64,000 bases of DNA from Streptomyces pluripotens (GTDB lineage: Bacteria; Actinomycetota; Actinomycetes; Streptomycetales; Streptomycetaceae). Both the position numbers and the translations under genes were made by a program. Shown here one piece after another: positions 22,061 to 31,364 of the stretch (the stretch's first letter is position 1; the number at the start of each line of letters is the position of its first letter). The DNA lies in NCBI RefSeq assembly GCF_000802245.2, contig NZ_CP021080.1, forward strand, positions 5,146,001 to 5,210,000. The letters are read 5' to 3'. The notes under the pieces are model-generated. The model did not search any database. It saw only the letters and a list, made by a program, of their open reading frames with translations, and had not been told where the DNA came from.

Positions 22061-22354
22061 CCGTCCGGGAGACCGCGCCACAACGCCTCGATCGGGTGTG
22101 AACCGGGCGACGGGGGAGACCCGGACGCGGCCACCGAAGCGCACGTCGAGGGCAATCCTCATGAGACTGTGATGTCTCGGACCGGACGCCACCCCGCCCT
22201 GTCGGAGATACTGGGCGAAGGTTTAGGGTTCGGTCGCCCGCCGCCTCACAACCCTCGACCGCGCGGGCCCGGACCAGAAGCGACAGCGCAGTGTGCGACA
22301 AGGCCGGGAGGGGCCGGATCACGAGCACATGACGCTTTTGGGGGGGTTGAACCC

Positions 22355-25075
22355 ATGGACCCGAACACCCCGGGACCCGAGGAGCACGGCCACGCATCGA
22401 GCCGTCGCCCGCCCCGGGAATCCCTCACCTCCGACTTCGCTCCGAACATGCCCGTGCCTGCCCGTATGGCCCGGCTCGTCTCCGGCGACCTGCTACTGAC
22501 CGTCAACCCGGTCGACGGCAGCGAGATAGAGCCCTGTCCGCCGGTGGAACGCCCGGGCAGCCCCCGCAAGCGCACCGCCGCCGAGCGCGCCGAGCGTGAG
22601 CGCGGCGCCCGGCCTGCCGTACCGCCAGGGCCGGCCCGCCCGGTGCTGTCCCTGCTGGAGCGCCAGGACGAACGCGAACGCGTCGTCCGGCTGCTGGCCC
22701 GTGGCCGCTCCGTGCGGCTGACCGGGCCCGGCGGCTCCGGCCGCACCGCGCTCCTCGACCTCGTCGCCGAGGACTGCCTGGATCTCGCCCCGGACGGAGT
22801 GGTCCGGCTGAACGGCTTCCACCGCACGGCCGACGATCTCTTGTACGACCTCTTCCACGCCGTTTACGAAGCCCCCGGCTACCGCCCCGAACGCGGCGAA
22901 CTCCTCGCTCTCCTGCGGGAGATCGGCGCGGTCGTCGTCCTGGACGACCTGGAGCTGGGCGGCGCGGCGCTGGACGAGCTGCTCGACGCCACCCCCGAGT
23001 GCGCGTTCCTGATGGGCGCCACTCCCGAGGTCGCCGCTCCCTCCGTCGGCTCCGAGGTCGAGGAGGTCCTCCTCGGCGGTCTGGATCGCACTGCCGGTGT
23101 GGAGATCCTGGAGCGGACCGTCGGCCGCGTCCTCAGCGAGGACGAGGTGAACTGGGCCGGCGATCTGTGGTTCGAATCCGAGGGCCTGCCGTTGAGGTTC
23201 GTGCAGGCCGGTGCCCTCCTCCGGCAGCGGGACCAGGTGCGGGCCAGCACCGGGGCGGTCGACGTGTACGGGGTCTTCGAGGACATGCGACGGCGCACCG
23301 ACGACGTGTCCGCGGACGTACCGGTGGCCCCACCCCTGGGGGACATACCCGCGAACGTACCGGTGGCCCCACCCATGGGCGACCTACCCGCGGACGGGCC
23401 GGCGGACGCGGACGGACCGGTGGATGACGTACCCGCGGACGCACCCGTGGACGACGTGCCCGCGTACGAACCCGTCGACGAGGTGCCCGTGGGCATACCC
23501 GTGGACCTGGAGGAGGACGTCCCGCTGCCCTCCCTCGGTGAGGCTGCGGCCCCCGCCCCGCTGCTCGCCTCCCGGCTCAGCGCTTCCGCTCGCGCCGCCC
23601 TCCGCCTCGCGGTCGCCCTCGACGGCGAGGTGCCCCACCAGGCGCACCTGCCCGCCCTCGTCGGTGACACCCACGCCGATGCCGCCCTCGGTGAGCTGGC
23701 GAGCTGTGGGCTGGTCTCCGCGGTCGGCTCCCGCTACCGCCTCGCCGCTGGGGTGCGGGCCCAACTGGAGGCGGCTGGATACGCCGACGACGTCCCCGAC
23801 CAGGCCCGCACAGCCGCCCAGCACTACACCTGGTGGGCCGGCCACCCCTCGGTCACCCCCGATCGGGTGTGCGCCGAGGCCGACGCGGTGCTGGCCGCGC
23901 TCGCCGTCCTCGCGCCGGACACCTCCCCGTCCGCCGAGGGGGAGGCGAACCACGCCGTCCGGCTCGCCCGCACGGCCGCGCCGGCCTTCGCCGCCGGACT
24001 CCACTGGGGGGCGTGGGAACGGGTTCTGCGCTCGGGTGCGGAAACCTCCCGGTCGCATGGCGAGGTGGCCGAACAAGCCTATTTCCACCATGAGCTGGGT
24101 GTCCTTGCGCTGTGCCGTGGCCATCTGGAGCGAGCCCGCACCGAGTTGGAGGCATCCATCGGGCTGCGCGGTGCGCTCGCCGACAAACGGGGCTCCGTCG
24201 CCGGCCGCCGGGCCCTTGCACTGGTCGCCGACCTCGCCGGTGAGGTGCCCGGTGTGATGTGGGCGGCGGGCGAGGAGACGCCGGCGATACGGTACGAGGA
24301 GTCGGCGCCGCCACTCTACGGGCCCGTCAGCCTCCCCCCGGTCACCCATCAGCTCCCGCTTGTCAAGGAGCGCGGGAGCTTCCACCGCCTGGCCCGCCGG
24401 AACTTGGTGGCGGCCGGTTCCGGGGCGCTGCTCGTCGCCGTGCTCGGTACGGTCGTCACTCTCGGCATGACGTCCAAGGAGGACGCCGGCAAGGACCCGG
24501 CGGGCAAGGTCGACGTCAACCCGTCCGTGAGCCAGGGCGTGGGCGACGGTGTTCTCGGCGCGGATCCGAACCGGGACTCGGGCGACGGTAAGCCTCCGGG
24601 CACCACCGGCGGGCCCACTTCGCCGGGGCCCAGGGGCACGTACCGGGTGACGAACGCCCCGGTATCTCCGCCCGACACGGCCCGACCGTCGGAGAGCGTC
24701 ACCCCGCCCGGGGTGGGCACGCAGTCGAGCTCGGCGTCCGAATCGCCTGGGTCGTCGGGTTCATCCGGCTCGTCGGCCGGCACCACGAGCGGGGCGAGTT
24801 CCAGTGGTGCCAGCGGGGCGAGTTCCGGCAGTACCACCGACGGGAGCTCCAGCGGTGCCACGGACGGCTCCACCGGTGATGCGACGGGCGGGAGCACGGG
24901 AAGCTCTTCTCCGGGTAGTTCCACCGGCGGCAGCACAGACGCGTCGACCGGCGGCGGCTCCGGGGGAACGGCGGACGGTTCCACCGGCGGGAGTACGCTC
25001 GGCTCGGCAGCCGGGCCCACGAACAGCGTATCGGCCTCGGAGAGCGCGACGGGGACGCCAGGGACGGTGATGTAG
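22355..25075 (+). CDS. Large membrane-anchored P-loop protein with Asp/Val/Pro repeats and Ser/Gly-rich tail
   Basis: A 906-aa protein. Order: polar N-terminus, a STAND/NB-ARC-like P-loop domain starting near residue 115 (GPGGSGRT at 124-131, VVVLDDLEL as Walker B), a low-complexity linker of repeated D-V/I-P-A-D/N-V-P units (about 319-390), a helical domain (about 400-640), one membrane helix (about 683-706) and a 200-residue Ser/Gly/Thr/Pro tail predicted outside. The Walker Lys is Arg, so ATP hydrolysis is doubtful. Function unknown; the layout suggests a signalling ATPase-like protein that reaches through the membrane. The ATG at 22355 is chosen because the sequence before it lacks protein-like character. 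Confidence 0.75.
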   Translation: MDPNTPGPEEHGHASSRRPPRESLTSDFAPNMPVPARMARLVSGDLLLTVNPVDGSEIEPCPPVERPGSPRKRTAAERAERERGARPAVPPGPARPVLSLLERQDERERVVRLLARGRSVRLTGPGGSGRTALLDLVAEDCLDLAPDGVVRLNGFHRTADDLLYDLFHAVYEAPGYRPERGELLALLREIGAVVVLDDLELGGAALDELLDATPECAFLMGATPEVAAPSVGSEVEEVLLGGLDRTAGVEILERTVGRVLSEDEVNWAGDLWFESEGLPLRFVQAGALLRQRDQVRASTGAVDVYGVFEDMRRRTDDVSADVPVAPPLGDIPANVPVAPPMGDLPADGPADADGPVDDVPADAPVDDVPAYEPVDEVPVGIPVDLEEDVPLPSLGEAAAPAPLLASRLSASARAALRLAVALDGEVPHQAHLPALVGDTHADAALGELASCGLVSAVGSRYRLAAGVRAQLEAAGYADDVPDQARTAAQHYTWWAGHPSVTPDRVCAEADAVLAALAVLAPDTSPSAEGEANHAVRLARTAAPAFAAGLHWGAWERVLRSGAETSRSHGEVAEQAYFHHELGVLALCRGHLERARTELEASIGLRGALADKRGSVAGRRALALVADLAGEVPGVMWAAGEETPAIRYEESAPPLYGPVSLPPVTHQLPLVKERGSFHRLARRNLVAAGSGALLVAVLGTVVTLGMTSKEDAGKDPAGKVDVNPSVSQGVGDGVLGADPNRDSGDGKPPGTTGGPTSPGPRGTYRVTNAPVSPPDTARPSESVTPPGVGTQSSSASESPGSSGSSGSSAGTTSGASSSGASGASSGSTTDGSSSGATDGSTGDATGGSTGSSSPGSSTGGSTDASTGGGSGGTADGSTGGSTLGSAAGPTNSVSASESATGTPGTVM
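23309..23525 (+). repeat. Degenerate in-frame Asp-Val-Pro repeat
   Basis: Tandem imperfect units around GACGTACC(C/G)GC(G/A)GAC encode variants of D-V-P-A-D-x-P. Two copies of VPVAPP-(L/M)-GD lie close together (about 23320-23387). It is coding low complexity, not a CRISPR array. Confidence 0.7.
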
Positions 25076-25082
25076 CGGCCCT

Positions 25083-25122
25083 CCCGCATCCCGTCGCGGT
25101 GTCCTTCGCGGCGGGGTGCGGG
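25083..25122. terminator. Convergent terminator before nucS 3' end
   Basis: CCCGCATCCCGTCGCG (25083-25098) pairs with CGCGGCGGGGTGCGGG (25107-25122) with a few G-T or mismatched positions and an 8-base loop, between convergent genes. Confidence 0.65.
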
Positions 25123-25154
25123 TACGGGCTGGGGGAGGCGCCGAAAGGCTGGGC

Positions 25155-25826
25155 TCAGAAGAGCCGCAACTTGTCGTCCTCGATGCCCCGCATGGCGTCG
25201 TAGTCGAGGATGTGGCAGTTGATACCGCGGTCGGTGGCGAGGACGCGGGCCTGAGGCTTGATCTCCTGTGCGGCGAAGACGCCGCGGACCGGGGCGAGGT
25301 GCGGGTCGCGGTTCAGCAGTTCCAGGTAGCGCGTGAGCTGCTCAACGCCGTCGATCTCACCTCGCCGCTTGATCTCGACGGCGACGGTTTGACCGTCCGC
25401 GTCCCGGCACAAGATGTCGACGGGACCGATCGCGGTCATGTACTCGCGGCGGATGAGGGTGTAGCCGTCGCCGAGGGTCTCGATGCGGTCGGCGAGCAGT
25501 TCCTGGAGGTGTGCTTCCACGCCGTCCTTGATCAGACCCGGGTCCACGCCGAGCTCGTGCGACGAGTCGTGGAGGATCTCCTCCATCGTGATGATCAGTT
25601 TCTCGCCTGCCTTGTTGACGACGGTCCACACGCCCTCGTCGTCGCCCGTGCCCTCCTTCAGCGAGCAGGGCGGCGACATCCAGTTGAGGGGTTTGTAGGC
25701 CCGGTCGTCGGCGTGGATGGAAACACTGCCGTCCGCCTTGACCAGGATCAGGCGGGGTGCCGAGGGCAGGTGGGCGGTGAGTCGGCCGGCGTAGTCGACC
25801 GAGCATCGGGCAATGACGAGACGCAT
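25155..25826 (-). CDS. nucS: Mismatch-specific endonuclease NucS (EndoMS)
   Basis: A 223-aa nuclease of the non-canonical mismatch-repair pathway used by actinobacteria, which lack MutS/MutL. The N-terminal DNA-binding domain (MRLVIARC, then [10 protein letters not shown]) is followed by a RecB-like nuclease domain with the catalytic pattern GPVDILCRD plus VAVEIKRRG. The C-terminal residues LRLF resemble a short clamp-binding tail. The ATG at 25826 is leaderless: TAGCGT ends eight bases before it. Longer in-frame extensions upstream are not protein-like. Confidence 0.93.
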   Translation of the reverse strand: MRLVIARCSVDYAGRLTAHLPSAPRLILVKADGSVSIHADDRAYKPLNWMSPPCSLKEGTGDDEGVWTVVNKAGEKLIITMEEILHDSSHELGVDPGLIKDGVEAHLQELLADRIETLGDGYTLIRREYMTAIGPVDILCRDADGQTVAVEIKRRGEIDGVEQLTRYLELLNRDPHLAPVRGVFAAQEIKPQARVLATDRGINCHILDYDAMRGIEDDKLRLF

Positions 25827-25834
25827 GGTCGGCA

Positions 25835-25840
25835 ACGCTA
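25835..25840 (-). promoter_or_regulatory. -10 element of leaderless nucS promoter
   Basis: TAGCGT on the minus strand, eight bases before the nucS ATG, with no Shine-Dalgarno sequence between. Confidence 0.5.
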
Positions 25841-26110
25841 CTCGACGTCCGCAGGTGTGCGCGATCCGCCTGCCTCGGTCCCTGTGCGTCGCCCCAATTG
25901 TCCCTGGAAACTCTTGTTCATCCTTGGCCGATTGTGGGTGTAACCCGACCGTTCCATATACGTGTTCTGCTGGTGTGGTCACCGACCGTTGCCTACCGTA
26001 GAGAACGGGAGGTCGCGGTGAATGTACTGAGCGTGTTCGATGTCGCGGACTCGCGAACTCCCGTACCTGTCCGGCAACCCCTGCTCGTCGGGGGTGCGAG
26101 AGGAGAACCC

Positions 26111-26503
26111 ATGTCGCTCGACGTCTCACCGGCCCTACTCGAACAGGCCGAGCGAGGCGAGGTCGACGAAGCAGCATTCGTCGACTGCGTCCGGACCTCC
26201 CTGCCTTACGCATGGGAGATGATCAGCTCCCTGGTGGCCCGGCTGAAGGTGGACGGCGGACCCTTCGCCGACAACCAAACGCCTCCGCCGGACGAGCAGG
26301 CACGCGGTCAGTTGCTGCGTGCGCTCGCGAGTGACGCCATACGCGGTGCGCTGCAGCGGCACTTCGGCGTGCGGCTGGCCTTCCAGAACTGCCACCGCGT
26401 GGCGGTGTTCCCGTTGGAGGCCTCGGTGGACGAGACGTTGGCCCGCTTCACTTCGGTGCGCAGCCAGCTGCTGAACCAGTCGCCGGAGCTCCGGGACTGC
26501 TGA
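26111..26503 (+). CDS. SCO5389-family conserved hypothetical protein
   Basis: A 130-aa cytosolic protein of a small actinobacterial family named after S. coelicolor SCO5389; function unknown. It begins [19 protein letters not shown] and contains [16 protein letters not shown] and a conserved Cys/His pair in [20 protein letters not shown] lies just before the ATG; an in-frame GTG at 26018 would add 31 residues of unclear quality. It is divergent from nucS. Confidence 0.8.
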   Translation: MSLDVSPALLEQAERGEVDEAAFVDCVRTSLPYAWEMISSLVARLKVDGGPFADNQTPPPDEQARGQLLRALASDAIRGALQRHFGVRLAFQNCHRVAVFPLEASVDETLARFTSVRSQLLNQSPELRDC

Positions 26504-26581
26504 CGCCCGGCCGCGTACGGCTGGGACGATGAGCCGCTTGCTTGCCGCTCCACCTGCGGGAGGTGCTTTCAGTACCGGGGC

Positions 26582-26605
26582 GGCAAGCCCCCCAGGTGGC
26601 TTGCC
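26582..26605. terminator. Hairpin between convergent genes
   Basis: GGCAAGCC (26582-26589) and GGCTTGCC (26598-26605) form a perfect 8-bp stem with an 8-base loop between the SCO5389-family gene and the luciferase-like gene. Confidence 0.7.
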
Positions 26606-26618
26606 TTCTGGTGACCTG

Positions 26619-27647
26619 TCAGCGCAACTGGGGCAGTACCTCGGCGCCGAGGCGGCGCAGGTTCTCCTCCGTGGCCGAGAGGTCGCCCGAGCCCTCCACG
26701 AGGAGGGCGAAGCGGGAGATGCCGGTGCGTTCCGAGGTGGCCGCGAGCCGGTCGGCGGCGAGCCGCGGGGTGCCCACCGGGTGCAGACCGCAGAGCAGTT
26801 CGGTGTAGGCGTGCGGGTCGCGCATCGCGCGCGCCCGCCCGTCCACCGTCATATGCGCGTCCAGTCCCTGTTTCAGCCATCCCGGCATCGTCTTGAGCAG
26901 GGTCTCTGCCGCGTCGGTGCGTCGGTCCGCGAGCTGGCAGACCCCGGCCGAGACGTGGGCGGCGCCCGTGATCTCCTCGGCCGGCCGGCCCGCCGCGCGG
27001 GCGTGGTGCCGCCACAGGGCGATCATCTCCGCCTTCTCCTCGTCCCCGATGTGCATGCCGAGCAGCATCGGCAGTCCGCGCTCGCCGGCCAGCCGCACGC
27101 TCGCCGGCGAGGTGCAGGCGAGGAGGACCTCGGGGCCGGCGGCGTCCGTCAGTGCCTCCGACGGGCGGGGTACGACCGGTACCTCGCGGAAGGAGAACCG
27201 CTCGCTGCTGGCCCCCACCGATGGCTCGCTCAGCCATCGCAGCAGCAGATCGAGCGATTCCGGGAATCCGTGTTCGTACGCGCCGAGGCCCATGCCGAAC
27301 ACCTCCAGGTCCACCCACGGTCCGCCGCGGCCGACCCCCAGGGTGAAACGTCCGCCGCTCGTCAGGTGCAGCAGTGCCGCCTGCTCGCCGAGGGCGACCG
27401 GGTGTGTGGTGGGCAGCACGCTGACCGCCGTGCCGACCCGCACCCGCTGGGTGCGGCCGAGCAGCAAGGCGGCCAGGGTGACCGCCGACGGACAGGTGCC
27501 GTAGGGCACGAAGTGGTGCTCGGCCAGCCATACGGAGTCCAGCCCGGCTTCTTCGGTGACTTCTGCCGAGCGGACCGCCCGGTGCAGAGCTTCCCCCTGG
27601 CCCTGCCCCGGGAACTGGGCGGCCAGCACAAAACTTCCTACGTGCAT
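26619..27647 (-). CDS. LLM-class flavin-dependent oxidoreductase
   Basis: A 342-aa luciferase-like monooxygenase-family enzyme, probably F420- or FMN-dependent. Typical features are VWLAEHHFVPYGTCPSAVTLAA near residues 40-60, RVGTAVSVLPTTHPV and GVGRGGPWVDLEVFG. The substrate is unknown. The ATG at 27647 has AGGA six bases upstream; the reading frame stays open further upstream but that part is not protein-like. It stands alone between two convergent or divergent neighbours. Confidence 0.85.
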   Translation of the reverse strand: MHVGSFVLAAQFPGQGQGEALHRAVRSAEVTEEAGLDSVWLAEHHFVPYGTCPSAVTLAALLLGRTQRVRVGTAVSVLPTTHPVALGEQAALLHLTSGGRFTLGVGRGGPWVDLEVFGMGLGAYEHGFPESLDLLLRWLSEPSVGASSERFSFREVPVVPRPSEALTDAAGPEVLLACTSPASVRLAGERGLPMLLGMHIGDEEKAEMIALWRHHARAAGRPAEEITGAAHVSAGVCQLADRRTDAAETLLKTMPGWLKQGLDAHMTVDGRARAMRDPHAYTELLCGLHPVGTPRLAADRLAATSERTGISRFALLVEGSGDLSATEENLRRLGAEVLPQLR

Positions 27648-27869
27648 CTCATTTCCTGCTTCCTTGGCTCCGACCCGGAGCTCCCCCACCCGGCATAACC
27701 GTCTGACACGTGCACAGGACACGGCCTCGCGGAGAGATTTGCGGATTGTCTGCAGAATGGGGCGCGGGGGAGGGGGACTTGTACGGGTTGGTGCCGTACG
27801 CGTACCCCTCCCGTCGGCGCGTAGGCTGGATGCAGTCCGTGCTTCCTGTATAGCCCCGAGAGGTGTCCT

Positions 27870-28202
27870 GTGTCCCCGCGTCGCAACCGACCGAAGGCAT
27901 CCGGATCGTCGGGCCGGAGCGCTGAGGACGACCGCGCCGGCCGGTATGGCGGCTGGCAGTCCACGGAGAGCTGGCAGGGCGAGGACTGGAGCGTGCGCCA
28001 TGTGGCCGGGGCGAGCGCGGAGGGCAAGACCTACCGTTGCCCGGGCTGCGACCAGCTGATCCCCTCCGGCGTCCCGCACGTGGTGGCCTGGCCGGAGCAC
28101 GCGGGCGTCGACGACCGCCGGCACTGGCACAAGGCCTGCTGGAACGCGAAGGACCGCCGCACCACGCGGGTGCAGCGGTCCCGTAACGCGCCGAGGTTCT
28201 AA
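27870..28202 (+). CDS. Small protein with a CxxC...HxxxC zinc-ribbon-like motif
   Basis: A 110-aa basic protein. The central YRCPGCDQLIPSGVPHVV and HWHKACWNAKDRR supply a Cys-x2-Cys plus His/Cys set that could bind zinc. The N-terminal 30 residues are polar and disordered-looking; the C-terminus is Arg-rich, suggesting nucleic-acid contact. It is conserved in streptomycetes at this place, as far as I recall, with no known function. The start is GTG after GAGAGGTG. Confidence 0.7.
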   Translation: MSPRRNRPKASGSSGRSAEDDRAGRYGGWQSTESWQGEDWSVRHVAGASAEGKTYRCPGCDQLIPSGVPHVVAWPEHAGVDDRRHWHKACWNAKDRRTTRVQRSRNAPRF

Positions 28203-28238
28203 GCGGACGAGCGGACCGGGGTAGGTACTTCCCCGGCC

Positions 28239-29126
28239 TTAAACGTCCCGCTTCTCCAGCAGGGCGTACGCGCCCGCGTACGCCACCACCGTCATCCCCA
28301 GGATGATCCACAGCGGATCCCATCCCGACGGGCCCGATCCGGTCAGGGGGTTGGCGTACAACACGGCCATCTGGCTCGGGATCGAGTACTCAAGCAGCCA
28401 CTCGCGCACGTTGACCAGCGAGGATGATCCGGCCATGAACAGGGCGATCACCAGTGGCGCGAGCACCAGACCGATCATGATCGTGATGGCGCCCGCCGAG
28501 TGCCGGATGACCGAGCCGACGAGGAGCGAGAACAGTCCGAGCAGCGCGACGTAGAGGCTGATCCCGACCGTGGCCTTGAACCACTCCGCGCCGGACGGGG
28601 GCCGAACTCCCGCGTCCTGGAGCATGGATGCCTGAGCCATGGCCACGAGGGAGGAGGCGGCCAGGGTCACCACGAAGGCGAGGGTGAAGAACACGATCGC
28701 TTTGGCCGTGAGCACCCGGGCCCGGCTGGGACAGGCGGTCATCGTCGTGCGGATCATGCCGGTGCCGTACTCGGAGGCCGTGGTCAGCACGCCGAGCGTG
28801 ATGACACAGACGCTGCCCAGGAGCAGTCCGAAGAGGCCGAGCGTCAGCGGGTTCCCGTCCCCGCTGTCCGAAGGCTCCGCGTGGCTTGCGACCAACGTCC
28901 CGATCAGCAGGCCGATGCCGATCACGAGCAGCACGAACATGCCGAGGGTCCACACCGTCGACCGCACGGACTTGATCTTCGTCCACTCGGAGGCCAGCGC
29001 GTGTCCGAGGTGGGTGCGCACGATCGGGATCGGTGAGTTGTAGCCGGGGAACGGTCCGCCGGGCGCCGCCTGCCAGTCAGGCGCGGCTGCGGAGGCCTGC
29101 GGCATCGGGGGCTGGTGGGTGCTCAT
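28239..29126 (-). CDS. ABC-2 permease, second cassette
   Basis: A 295-aa permease with six hydrophobic segments; the N-terminal 40 residues are Pro/Ala/Gln-rich and cytosolic. The core (HALASEWTKIKSVRSTVWTLG, quoted in part: EWTKIKSVRSTVWTL) is closely related to the permease at 30591-31364 (EWTKIRSVASTVWTL). It is coupled to its ATPase by an ATGA overlap. Substrate unknown; such pairs export lipids, peptides or antibiotics. Confidence 0.85.
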   Translation of the reverse strand: MSTHQPPMPQASAAAPDWQAAPGGPFPGYNSPIPIVRTHLGHALASEWTKIKSVRSTVWTLGMFVLLVIGIGLLIGTLVASHAEPSDSGDGNPLTLGLFGLLLGSVCVITLGVLTTASEYGTGMIRTTMTACPSRARVLTAKAIVFFTLAFVVTLAASSLVAMAQASMLQDAGVRPPSGAEWFKATVGISLYVALLGLFSLLVGSVIRHSAGAITIMIGLVLAPLVIALFMAGSSSLVNVREWLLEYSIPSQMAVLYANPLTGSGPSGWDPLWIILGMTVVAYAGAYALLEKRDV

Positions 29127-30460
29127 CGGGCGTCCTCGGGCTCGGTCGGGTCGGCGGGGGCCGAAGCGGGGGCGGGGGTGGGAGCCTGCTGCGGAGCCGG
29201 CGGGGTGGCGGGGGCCGGCGGAGTGGAAGGGGCCGGCGGGGCCGCGGTCGGCGCCTGGTCCTGCGGTACCGGTGCCGGGCCGTGCGACGCCTGACCGTCG
29301 GCCTGGGTGGGCTGCGGCGCGTAGGGGCTCTGGGCCCCCGGGGCGGGAGCCGTCGCCGCGGTGCCATACGCACCCGCCTGGGCCCCGCCGTGCAGTTCCG
29401 CGGGCGTGGTCGGCATCGTGAACGGCTGCCCGCCCTGCTGCGGTGGCGGCGGTGCGTACCAGCCCGGCTGGCCCTGACCGGCTACCGGCACCGGTGGCTG
29501 GGCGCCGGGCGGCAGTGGCTGCTGCAGACCCGCCTTCTGGTCGATCGTCGAGCGGTAGTCGACGGCGCCCTGCGTCATCCGCATGTACGCCTCCTCCAGC
29601 GAGGCCTGGTGCGGGGACAGCTCCCACAGCCGCACGTCCGCCTCGTGCGCGAGGTCGCTGATGCGGGGCAGCGGCAACCCGGTCACGCGGAGCGCGCCGT
29701 CCTGCTCGGGCAGCACGTGGCCACCGGCCTCGGTGAGCGCCGTGGTCAGCTTCTCGCGTAGGTGCGGCTCGGTGTCGGGGGTGCGCACGCGCGCGAAGTC
29801 GGCGGAGTTGGCCGAGATGAACTCCTGCACGCTCATGTCGGCGAGCAGCTGGCCGCGCCCGATGACGATCAGGTGGTCGGCGGTCAGCGCCATCTCGCTC
29901 ATCAGGTGCGAGGAGACGAACACGGTGCGGCCCTCGGCCGCGAGGGCCTTCATCAGGTTGCGGACCCAGAGGATGCCCTCGGGGTCGAGGCCGTTGACCG
30001 GCTCGTCGAAGAGCAGCACCTGCGGGTCGCCGAGCAGCGCGGCGGCAATGCCCAGGCGTTGCCCCATGCCGAGCGAGAAACCCATGGAACGCTTTCTGGC
30101 CACGTCCTGCAGGCCGACCACTCCGAGCACCTCGTCCACGCGCCGGGCCGGAATACCCGACAGCTGGGCGAGACTGAGTAGATGGTTGCGGGCGCTCCGG
30201 CCACCGTGCACAGCCTTGGCGTCGAGCAGCGCACCGACCTGCCGGGGGGCGTTCGGCAGCTTGCGGTACGGGTAGCCGCCGATGGTCACCGACCCGGACG
30301 TGGGGTTGTCCAGCCCGAGGATCATGCGCATCGTGGTCGACTTGCCCGAGCCGTTCGGCCCGAGGAAGCCGGTCACGGCTCCCGGCCGCACTCGGAAGGA
30401 AAGGTTGTACACGGCGGTCTTGTTGCCGTAGCGCTTGGTCAGGCCTGCAGCCTCGATCAT
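29123..30460 (-). CDS. ABC transporter ATPase with long Pro/Ala/Gln-rich tail
   Basis: A 445-aa ATPase. Residues 1 to about 300 form the nucleotide-binding domain (GPNGSGKST, signature-like FSLGMGQRLGIA, VLLFDEPVNGLDPEG, SSHLMSEM) plus an accessory domain shared with the ATPase at 31361-32320. The last 135 residues are a low-complexity Pro/Ala/Gln/Thr tail absent from that paralog. The ATG at 30460 gives MIEAAGLTKRYG as in the family; GTG 30469 is possible. Neither has a clear ribosome site. Confidence 0.87.
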   Translation of the reverse strand: MIEAAGLTKRYGNKTAVYNLSFRVRPGAVTGFLGPNGSGKSTTMRMILGLDNPTSGSVTIGGYPYRKLPNAPRQVGALLDAKAVHGGRSARNHLLSLAQLSGIPARRVDEVLGVVGLQDVARKRSMGFSLGMGQRLGIAAALLGDPQVLLFDEPVNGLDPEGILWVRNLMKALAAEGRTVFVSSHLMSEMALTADHLIVIGRGQLLADMSVQEFISANSADFARVRTPDTEPHLREKLTTALTEAGGHVLPEQDGALRVTGLPLPRISDLAHEADVRLWELSPHQASLEEAYMRMTQGAVDYRSTIDQKAGLQQPLPPGAQPPVPVAGQGQPGWYAPPPPQQGGQPFTMPTTPAELHGGAQAGAYGTAATAPAPGAQSPYAPQPTQADGQASHGPAPVPQDQAPTAAPPAPSTPPAPATPPAPQQAPTPAPASAPADPTEPEDAR

Positions 30461-30590
30461 GCTCCGCACCCATCGAATGGTTCAGGACAGCGGGGCGCAA
30501 GCCCCCGTAAGGGTTAGGAGGATATCGGTGTGCTGACGGTTCCGGTCAAGAGAAAGCAAAGCCATAACGATACGCCCCGTAGCCGAACGG

Positions 30591-31364
30591 CTACTGCGCG
30601 TCCCGTTTTCTGAGAAGTGCGTACCCGCCCACGAGCGCGGCGATCACCCACAGCACCATGATCCCCAGCCCACCCCAGGGGCCGTAGGGCGTGTCGTCAC
30701 CGATCCGCGGGATCACCCGCATGATCCGGCTGCCAGCTTGGTCGGGCAGGAACTGGCCGACCTTCTTCGTGGCGTTGACGTTGCCGAGGATGTTGGAGAT
30801 CAGGAAGAAGAACGGCATCAGGATGCCGAGCGACAGCATCGGCGAGCGCAGCATCGCGGCTACGCCCATGGAGAACACCGCGATCAGGGCCATGTACAGC
30901 CCGCCACCGATCACCGCGCGCAGCACCCCGGGATCGCCCAGGTACGTGCGGTGGGAGCCGAGCATCGCCTGCCCGAGGAAGAACGCGGCGAAGCTCGTGG
31001 CCATGCCGACCGCCAGTGCGAGCACGCCGGCCACCGCGACCTTGCTGAACAGGAAGGTGCCGCGCTGCGGTACGGCGGCCAGCGAGACCCGGATCATGCC
31101 GGTGCTGTACTCGTTCGAGACGACCAGCACCCCGAACACGATCATGGCGAGCTGGCCGAGGCTCATGCCCGCGAAGCTGACGAACGTCGGGTCGAAGGAC
31201 AGCCGGTCCCGCACCGGCATCGAATCGAACTGGCTCCTCGACAGTGCGGAGATGAGCATGCCGAGGGCGATGGTGACCACCACGGCCAGTGACAGCGTCC
31301 ACACCGTGGACGCCACCGACCTGATCTTGGTCCACTCGGACCGGATGACCCGTACGGCCGTCAT
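30591..31364 (-). CDS. ABC-2 permease, first cassette
   Basis: A 257-aa permease with six hydrophobic segments and the EWTKIRSVASTVWTL start shared with the downstream cassette. It is coupled to its ATPase gene by an ATGA overlap at 31361-31364. Its C-terminus GYALLRKRDAQ parallels AYALLEKRDV in the paralog, supporting tandem duplication. Confidence 0.87.
   Translation of the reverse strand: MTAVRVIRSEWTKIRSVASTVWTLSLAVVVTIALGMLISALSRSQFDSMPVRDRLSFDPTFVSFAGMSLGQLAMIVFGVLVVSNEYSTGMIRVSLAAVPQRGTFLFSKVAVAGVLALAVGMATSFAAFFLGQAMLGSHRTYLGDPGVLRAVIGGGLYMALIAVFSMGVAAMLRSPMLSLGILMPFFFLISNILGNVNATKKVGQFLPDQAGSRIMRVIPRIGDDTPYGPWGGLGIMVLWVIAALVGGYALLRKRDAQ

Noticed and set aside
23309..23525. Possible CRISPR-like or tandem DNA repeat
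   Set aside because: The units vary, stay in frame and encode a D-V-P linker; spacers and exact repeats are absent.
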